In this document: positions 26,946-33,555 of the stretch, in pieces
Layout of the letters: each line of letters opens with the position of its first letter
Numbering within the stretch: the first letter of the stretch is position 1
Assembly: GCA_016281805.1 (NCBI GenBank)
Contig: JAEEJJ010000206.1
Span: 1 to 33,555 of the forward strand
Direction: 5' to 3'
Length of the DNA: 33,555 nt
Source: Clostridiales bacterium
Lineage (GTDB): Bacteria; Bacillota; Clostridia; Oscillospirales; UBA644
Notes under the pieces: generated by a model
The model's database searches: none
Told to the model about the DNA's origin: nothing
Seen by the model: only the letters and a program-made list of their open reading frames with translations
Position numbers and translations under genes: made by a program

Positions 26946-27299
26946 TTACTCAGCGTCTGCAGAGTTATCAGACTGTTCATCAACTGAAGAATCAACTGAA
27001 TCTTCATCGCAAGAACAATCTTCATTTTTTAAATGATCTACAGATATATAGTTTTCATCGTCGCAATCGTCGCAGTTACATTTTTCATCTGCACAATCAC
27101 ATTTATCATCTATACAATTGCAATCTTCGTCGTTGCAGCAATCGCAGCAATCATCATCACAACAGCAATCGTCATCAATCCAATCACCATTTTCTTTCGA
27201 TTTTTTAATGGCTTTGATTGTATTATAAGCAGAAAAAGCTGCAACTGCAGCAACCGCACCGATTGCAAGACCGATAAAAAACTTTGTGGAATTCTTCAT
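26946..27299 (-). CDS. Membrane-anchored Cys/Asp-rich protein, possible metal binder
   Basis: Unrecognised small protein of 117 residues. The N-terminus is one hydrophobic helix (KFFIGLAIGAVAAVAAFSAY) similar in style to YtxH-type anchors. A short basic stretch follows, then an acidic region with 16 cysteines among many Asp residues: CCC, CC and CC clusters, then CNC, CDC, CNC, CDDC and CSC pairs. This density of Cys-x-Cys motifs resembles metallothionein-like metal binding, but no family match can be claimed. The frame opens at 27347, within the promoter -10 region, so the ATG at 27299 behind GTAGGT is chosen. Local DNA is low-complexity GAT/TGC-rich. It has its own promoter and terminator. 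Confidence 0.7.
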   Translation of the reverse strand: MKNSTKFFIGLAIGAVAAVAAFSAYNTIKAIKKSKENGDWIDDDCCCDDDCCDCCNDEDCNCIDDKCDCADEKCNCDDCDDENYISVDHLKNEDCSCDEDSVDSSVDEQSDNSADAE

Positions 27300-27335
27300 T
27301 GCACAACCTACTTCCATTTTAAATATATTTATTAT

Positions 27336-27364
27336 ATTATATATCATTTCATCTTTCTTGTCAA
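27336..27364 (-). promoter_or_regulatory. Perfect consensus promoter for the Cys/Asp-rich gene
   Basis: Minus-strand TTGACA (27359-27364), 17-base spacer, TATAAT (27336-27341), with a second overlapping TATAAT-like box just downstream. The expected start near 27329 lies 30 bases before the ATG at 27299. Confidence 0.85.
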
Positions 27365-27381
27365 TGCTAAAAGTGTGTATT

Positions 27382-28740
27382 TTATGTGGAAATTTTTTTA
27401 TTTAGCCATTTTCCGCGAAGAAATCGTGTGTATACGATAACAGCGCGACATGTTTGATCAAGAACGATCGTGACCCATGCGCCGATAATTCCCCAATGAA
27501 ATACATTAAGAAATATATTGCAAACAATTACCCTGAATATCCATACGCTGATAAGATTTGCAAGTAATGGAATTTTAGTATCTTTTGCGCCTCTGAGAGC
27601 TGCAGCAACAGGAATCTGTGTTCCTATGCCGGGCATACCGAGAGCAATTATCCTTAATACCTGAGATGCGGCGTCAATTACAGAAGGTTCGTTGGTATAG
27701 ATCATAACAATATATTTAGAAAACAAAATGAACATAACACCAATAAATACAGCTACACCAAGAGACATTAAATGAATGACATTTGCGTATGATTTTGCTT
27801 TATCCTTATCTCCCCTGCCAACGCATTGTCCAACGAGAGATGTGGACGCAACGCCGAAGGCTTGTGAAGGGACCCATGCAAGGCCGTTGATATTGAGTGA
27901 AATATGATGTGCAGAAAAAATATCAGTAGGAAGAATGGAGACTGTTTTTGTAAAAAATGCAAAACCTGTCTGCATAATCAGCTGTTCAAGAGCAGCAGTG
28001 ATTCCCACTTCAGCTATTCGCTTAACTGTGTTTTTGTGAATAAAAAAGCTTTCATTTAATTTAACGCGTATATCCGTTTTTACACAAAACAGCATTAAAA
28101 GCGCAAGGATAAAAGCAATCACTTTTGATACAGATGTTGCAATGGCTGCACCGTAAATACCGAGTTTAGGAAAGAAAAAGATTCCAAAAATAAGAAAATA
28201 ATTCAGAATAACGTTCGCTGCATTTGCAATTAGGTTATACATCATGGGAAGAAATGTTTTTCCCGCTCCACGCGCCGATGCAGTAATGGCGAGTGTGGCG
28301 ATCTGAAAAGGAAAACCAAGCGCTATAATTTTTAAGTAACCTGTCGCATAGTTAAATGTATCTTCCTTAGCACCCATAAAAGTAACAAGAGTGCCTGCAG
28401 CAAAAAAAACTGCAACACATGCGGTAATTCCGATCAAAATTGACAGAGTCAACGTTTCTCTTGCGACTGTTCTGGCGTTTTCCTTCTTTCCCGCGCCGAT
28501 TGACCATGCTACGGCAGCTGTGATTCCGATACAAAATGCTTGATTTACGCCGATTATCATGTTAATCGGATTCATTGTAAGACCTACCGCTGATATTGCA
28601 ACGGATGAGATATCTGTATGTCCGAGCATGGCTATATCAACCATACTGAACAAGTGAGATAATACCAATTCAACAAATGCAGGCAGGATTATGACTGCAA
28701 TAACCTTCATATCCTGCCTTGTAATATTTTGATGTTTCAT
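27382..28740 (-). CDS. MATE family multidrug/cation efflux transporter
   Basis: Cation-coupled exporter of the MATE/MOP superfamily, with about 12 TM helices in 452 residues arranged as two six-helix halves. The N-terminal half starts with LPAFVELVLSHLFSMVDIAMLG, typical for MATE helix 1, and includes the GVNQAFCIGITAAVAWSIGAG loop. The C-terminal half has the related GVASTSLVGQCVGRGDKDKAKSYA stretch, showing the internal duplication. The substrate is unknown. The ATG at 28740 begins two bases after the guaB stop, so both are on the same message from the promoter at 31160-31188. No strong terminator is evident after it; the next promoter begins 18 bases later. Confidence 0.93.
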   Translation of the reverse strand: MKHQNITRQDMKVIAVIILPAFVELVLSHLFSMVDIAMLGHTDISSVAISAVGLTMNPINMIIGVNQAFCIGITAAVAWSIGAGKKENARTVARETLTLSILIGITACVAVFFAAGTLVTFMGAKEDTFNYATGYLKIIALGFPFQIATLAITASARGAGKTFLPMMYNLIANAANVILNYFLIFGIFFFPKLGIYGAAIATSVSKVIAFILALLMLFCVKTDIRVKLNESFFIHKNTVKRIAEVGITAALEQLIMQTGFAFFTKTVSILPTDIFSAHHISLNINGLAWVPSQAFGVASTSLVGQCVGRGDKDKAKSYANVIHLMSLGVAVFIGVMFILFSKYIVMIYTNEPSVIDAASQVLRIIALGMPGIGTQIPVAAALRGAKDTKIPLLANLISVWIFRVIVCNIFLNVFHWGIIGAWVTIVLDQTCRAVIVYTRFLRGKWLNKKIST

Positions 28741-28742
28741 AT

Positions 28743-30239
<1,497 letters not shown>

Positions 30240-30242
30240 TTA

Positions 30243-30764
30243 TTATATTTCGTTGATTTTATTCTCAAATTTTTCACGTTCTGCGCGAAGTTTTCTTTCA
30301 AATGAAAAATCCATCGTAAGACCGTCGTTTTCAGCTATCAGACCGCCCAACATAATACGAAGATCCTGCTTGACTTCAATATCAGAAAAAATAACACGCA
30401 TAATATCACGGTCAGTTCTTGAAACATATATTCTTGTTAATCCGCCAAGTTTTTCACTTGCTTTTTCAACGCATTTTTTCAAGTATTCGATATATGCATC
30501 TGTTTTTTTAAAATTTAACAATTGTTTTTTTACAGCAGCCATAACAGCATCTATATAGTGCTCTTTTTCGGCGTAAACTTCTTTTTTGCTTTCTATTTTA
30601 TGCATAGAAAGTTCGCGCGCCATTTCGCTCTGAATATCAAAAACGCCCTGTTGAATCAGGTCGTATGCTTCTGTAAGAAGCTTATCTTCAACAGATTCTT
30701 TAATATCTTTTTTCTGTGATTCGGGATTTGCGCTTATTTTTTTTATCTCATCATTCTGAGTCAT
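30243..30764 (-). CDS. V-type ATP synthase subunit E-like protein
   Basis: Resembles the peripheral-stalk subunit E of prokaryotic V/A-type ATPases. The 173-residue protein has a long helical, coiled-coil N-terminal half (about 1-105) and a globular C-terminal half. It ends in the family-like pattern LRIMLGGLIAENDGLTMDFSFERKLRAE, comparable with the GG...G...D.TFE.RL motif of subunit E. No other recognised V-ATPase subunits (A, B, C, D, F, I, K) lie in the window except a possible small partner just upstream, 32 bases away. It may belong to an ATPase encoded elsewhere, or be a repurposed stalk protein. FliH-like proteins are related and are a less likely alternative. Confidence 0.72.
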   Translation of the reverse strand: MTQNDEIKKISANPESQKKDIKESVEDKLLTEAYDLIQQGVFDIQSEMARELSMHKIESKKEVYAEKEHYIDAVMAAVKKQLLNFKKTDAYIEYLKKCVEKASEKLGGLTRIYVSRTDRDIMRVIFSDIEVKQDLRIMLGGLIAENDGLTMDFSFERKLRAEREKFENKINEI

Positions 30765-30796
30765 TTTTACACTCTTTTCAGATATCGTTATTTAGA

Positions 30797-31108
30797 TTAA
30801 TCGGGAGTAATAATATTTTTAAAAATTTCATCGACCCATGCCATGTTGTTATTATCATATGCGAATTTGATACGCCTAAGCTTATCTGCTCGTTGTTCAT
30901 CCATTTCGCGGATAACAGTTTCAAGATGTTCCTGTTCATTTTCTCGATATAAATCGATTCTTCTCTGTGCACGTTCAATATATTCGCGCCTGAGCTGCTC
31001 AATTTCTGCGGTTGCAGCAACGCCATACCTACCCTGAGTATTTTGCGCTTGATTTACCATTTCTTTTGCCTGATCAAAAGAAGCTGCGTAAGGATCTTTA
31101 TTTTCCAC
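30797..31108 (-). CDS. Small coiled-coil protein, possible V-ATPase subunit G/H-like partner
   Basis: A 103-residue, highly charged protein with a long predicted coiled coil (about 30-85, rich in Glu, Arg and Gln) and a short C-terminal helix with AWVDEIFKNI. Length, coiled-coil character, and position directly before an E-like gene fit the small stalk subunit that pairs with E in V/A-type ATPases (G/H, NtpF). Sequence alone does not prove it; an unrelated coiled-coil protein is possible. The start is GTG at 31108, with GGAGG eight bases upstream. It is the first gene after the promoter at 31160-31188. Confidence 0.6.
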   Translation of the reverse strand: MENKDPYAASFDQAKEMVNQAQNTQGRYGVAATAEIEQLRREYIERAQRRIDLYRENEQEHLETVIREMDEQRADKLRRIKFAYDNNNMAWVDEIFKNIITPD

Positions 31109-31159
31109 GCTAAACGCCTCCGTAAGGAATATGTATTTTCGTAAAATTATATTTTTCTT

Positions 31160-31188
31160 ATAATACTACATTAGTTATTATTTTTCAA
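31160..31188 (-). promoter_or_regulatory. Sigma-A promoter for the stalk-like/guaB/MATE unit
   Basis: Minus-strand TTGAAA (31183-31188), 17-base spacer, TATTAT (31160-31165). Predicted start near 31153, leaving a leader of about 45 bases that contains the GGAGG site of the first gene. Confidence 0.72.
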
Positions 31189-31271
31189 GTAGAATAAAAA
31201 TTTTTTCGGTTTTTTTTCATAAATTACTAACCCTCGAGTTATTGAATTTTACAAAATATATAGAATGAGAA

Positions 31272-31301
31272 AAGGACGGCAGAATACTATCTGCCGTCCT
31301 T
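31272..31301 (-). terminator. Terminator after the GH2/ricin-repeat gene
   Basis: Twelve-base perfect stem (31272-31283 with 31290-31301, containing AGGACGGCAGA) and a six-base loop, 15 bases past the stop. The minus strand continues with TTCTCATTCTATATATTTTG, moderately T-rich. Confidence 0.8.
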
Positions 31302-31316
31302 AATAGGTATTAAATA

Positions 31317-33555
31317 TTATTCTTCTTCATCGGAAGGAACATAATACCAGTCCTCACCTGCTTCGACGATGATCTTCTGATCCTCGTCTGTATTCAGTGA
31401 CCACATCTGTGTAGCAAGACCGTGATATTCGCTTGCAACAAGATAACTTGTTTCGTAATACTTGTCATCTTCCGTTCTGATGTAAGTATTGGCAAGATAT
31501 TCGTCATCATGCATTACACGTTTAACTGCGATTCCGAGAGCATAACCATTGCTCTTGTTTGTGATAGAGAATAGTCCATCGTGCTCGGTTACAAGCCAAG
31601 TCTGATTATCTGCGTTTTTATTTGCGGTTTCACTGACAACATCTCCATCAAGAGTAAGGGCAAGACCGGAATCAACATTGGTTATGGTGTAATAATCACC
31701 GCCGACGTTTGTAAAGGTCCAATGCTGAGTTGTTCCGGGAAGAAGTTCCCACTGAGTGATGTACTTATCGGAATATGCCCAGTTGGGATCGATAAAATCA
31801 GGTGCATAAGGTTCTCTTTCAAGATCCTGGATGTTGTTCCATTTGATTGTAGGATCATAATTTCTGATCCTGTCATTCTGGATCTGGCCGAGAATGGTTC
31901 TGAATGACATTTCGTCGATTACAGACATATAATATCCTGTACCGGTATTTTTAAGACGAACTATTGAATTTTCTTCGTCAACATACTCTATGGTCCATGC
32001 GGAATTAAGATCTGTTTCCTTAGGCTGTCTTAATAATGCGACACGACATCCCATAGTCGGAGCAAGAGGCTGGAATGACCAGTTGACACCAACAGAGAAA
32101 ATATTTGAGTTAAGGGCACTATGACCAAGGTTGGTCCAGTAATGTCCGTCAACTTCATAATCATAATCTACAAGTCCTGCATCAATACTCGGCATATTTC
32201 CGCTGATGTTTAGCTGGCTGAGATATTTACCGTATTCAAGACTCTTAAGTCTGAATGTAGTAGTTTGTCCGGTATCATTGTCTTTTTCATAGATCCAGAG
32301 CTGATTTGTGCTTCCTGTACCCGGAGCAATTTCAAGACCGGATGTAAGATATGAACCGGCTTTTGTAGAAGAAAGAATAGAATAGTTTCCGCCGCTGATG
32401 ATCGATCTGTCTTTAACATGAGGCATATCAACAGGATTTGATGTTACAGCAACTGCAGCGGGATTCTGTTTTTCATCAAGAGGTATAATTCTGTAAGAGA
32501 ATTCAGTAATTTCTCCGGGAATTATAATAGAAGGATCAACATAGTATTCTGAATCTGTAAGGTTACCTGCAGAAGCACCTCTCTGCTTTGCTATTATACG
32601 AACACTGGTGCTGCCTGAGCTGGAGAGAGCGTTGAAAGCAAAATTAGAAGTATCACTGGTGAATAGCAGCTTCATTCCTGTTTCGGAATCTTCAAGAGCG
32701 ACCCATCTTGCTTCAGATTTATCTCCTACATTATTTTTGATATAGTAATTTGCATTTGTAAGAGCAACAACAGACTGTTCGTATACACCGATCTGAGTAT
32801 CTGCAAGCTTGTCAGGATAACTTGCACCGGGACCTCTGCCGTACCATGTGTATTCAGAGAATGTCTGAGGAAGGTCCGCAATTGTGGAGATATTCATCGG
32901 AATGCCGACATATATCGACGGATCGTATGCGTAGCTTACAACAATTTCACCGTCTCCGTATATATCGTAATACATCGTAAGATCAGCGCTGCTTGTTTCA
33001 CTGCTGTACAGAGCGTAATCATTTGATACGCATGAAAGATCAAGACCGAGACGGTAATGATTATCAGCAACTTTTTCTATATCGATATAATCGCGAAGAT
33101 ACTGGTTATTTGTTACTCTACTGATTACATTGTAATTTGGTCCTGTGACCTCAGAGTATGAGTCGCCTCCTGTAGGAGTTCTTGTTATGCTGAATCTCGG
33201 AGCATTTTTAAGAATAAGATTGTCATTATAATATACAGACATGATGCGACCTGTTTCAGCGTTTACTTCCACAGAAACGAGATCATTTTCAATAAGAATA
33301 TATGGCGTATAGTCGTCAAATTCTTCTTCCCATTCTTCTTCATATTCGAATTCAGGCTCAACATCAGGATAAAAATACATCGGATTACCGTTTTCATCCT
33401 TCATCTGATTACCCTCTTCGTCAAGAATCGGAGTCGGAGTTCTTGCAGGATCGACTTCGAACGGAAGTTCCTGACCAAAGTATGCAGCGTCAAATACCCA
33501 TTTAAGCTGGTAACCTGCGGGTATATCACCAAGATCAATTTTCTGAGTAAATGTG
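31317..33555 (-). CDS. Secreted GH2 beta-galactosidase-like protein with ricin-type beta-trefoil tail (cut by right edge)
   Basis: The frame stays open to the right edge, so only the C-terminal 745 or so residues are seen; the methionine at 33404 is internal, not the start. The visible part begins with a beta-sandwich segment and an acidic Glu/Pro linker. A Bgal_small_N-type domain follows: NDNLILKNAPRFSITRTPT, then TWYGRGPGASYPDK, IGVYEQSV and EARWVAL. The last 330 residues hold repeated QLW, QTW and QMW elements typical of ricin B/RICIN carbohydrate-binding folds (LWIYEKDN, HWTFTNVGG, TWLVTEHDG, MWSLNTDE). The catalytic barrel lies outside the window, so activity is inferred. The C-terminus ends in Asp/Glu without an LPxTG or dockerin. 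Polysaccharide breakdown outside the cell is the likely role. Confidence 0.8.
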   Translation of the reverse strand, partial: TFTQKIDLGDIPAGYQLKWVFDAAYFGQELPFEVDPARTPTPILDEEGNQMKDENGNPMYFYPDVEPEFEYEEEWEEEFDDYTPYILIENDLVSVEVNAETGRIMSVYYNDNLILKNAPRFSITRTPTGGDSYSEVTGPNYNVISRVTNNQYLRDYIDIEKVADNHYRLGLDLSCVSNDYALYSSETSSADLTMYYDIYGDGEIVVSYAYDPSIYVGIPMNISTIADLPQTFSEYTWYGRGPGASYPDKLADTQIGVYEQSVVALTNANYYIKNNVGDKSEARWVALEDSETGMKLLFTSDTSNFAFNALSSSGSTSVRIIAKQRGASAGNLTDSEYYVDPSIIIPGEITEFSYRIIPLDEKQNPAAVAVTSNPVDMPHVKDRSIISGGNYSILSSTKAGSYLTSGLEIAPGTGSTNQLWIYEKDNDTGQTTTFRLKSLEYGKYLSQLNISGNMPSIDAGLVDYDYEVDGHYWTNLGHSALNSNIFSVGVNWSFQPLAPTMGCRVALLRQPKETDLNSAWTIEYVDEENSIVRLKNTGTGYYMSVIDEMSFRTILGQIQNDRIRNYDPTIKWNNIQDLEREPYAPDFIDPNWAYSDKYITQWELLPGTTQHWTFTNVGGDYYTITNVDSGLALTLDGDVVSETANKNADNQTWLVTEHDGLFSITNKSNGYALGIAVKRVMHDDEYLANTYIRTEDDKYYETSYLVASEYHGLATQMWSLNTDEDQKIIVEAGEDWYYVPSDEEE

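Noticed and set aside
27060..27180. Short repeated triplets resembling a CRISPR or VNTR array
   Set aside because: The repeats are Asp and Cys codons in one open frame with irregular period and no spacers.
27033..27440. Plus-strand open frame of 135 residues, very hydrophobic, opposite the Cys/Asp-rich gene
   Set aside because: It is the mirror of GAT/TGC low-complexity codons, has no ribosome site, and spans the promoter and the end of the MATE gene.

Overview
The window looks like a chromosomal segment of an anaerobic, low-GC, gut-type Clostridia bacterium (Bacillota). The signs are AT-rich DNA, strong AGGAGG-type ribosome sites with several TTG/GTG starts, textbook sigma-A promoters, a SCIFF ranthipeptide cassette, YajC, NrdR, V-type ATPase stalk-like proteins, sugar-binding lipoproteins and large glycosidases. 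No tRNA, rRNA, CRISPR, IS element or prophage is visible. Nearly all genes lie on the minus strand. The only plus-strand genes are an M28 peptidase and a DtxR-family regulator. No stretch over 300 bases lacks a gene.

Minus-strand transcription runs right to left. At the right edge is the C-terminal half of a secreted GH2 beta-galactosidase-like protein with ricin-type repeats, closed by a terminator. Next comes a promoter at 31160-31188 driving a short coiled-coil protein, a V-ATPase subunit E-like protein, guaB and a MATE transporter. A consensus promoter at 27336-27364 then drives a small membrane-anchored Cys/Asp-rich protein. Its terminator leaves almost no room for a separate promoter in front of a solute-binding lipoprotein and an acetyltransferase. 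A divergent promoter pair near 24332-24434 serves the DtxR-family regulator (plus) and a second solute-binding lipoprotein, VanY carboxypeptidase and NUDIX hydrolase (minus).

A second divergent pair near 19756-19891 serves the M28 peptidase (plus) and a minus operon: a small membrane protein, a 1034-residue protein with five degenerate repeats, a GH38 alpha-mannosidase and DegV. This intergenic region carries two perfect palindromes. To the left, one promoter drives an eight-TM protein. Another drives a long unit: yajC, scfA (SCIFF precursor, absent from ordinary gene lists because it is only 49 residues), scfB (its radical SAM/SPASM maturase), a TIM-barrel isomerase-like protein, nrdR, radC, uvrB and uvrA. 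The manA gene, with its own promoter, and the start of an LTA synthase-like gene complete the left edge.

Most genes are recognisable housekeeping or carbohydrate functions. The parts least explained by known systems are the five-repeat envelope operon and its palindromes, the Cys/Asp-rich protein with its downstream terminator, the isolated E/G-like stalk pair ahead of guaB, and the TIM-barrel gene overlapping the SCIFF maturase.
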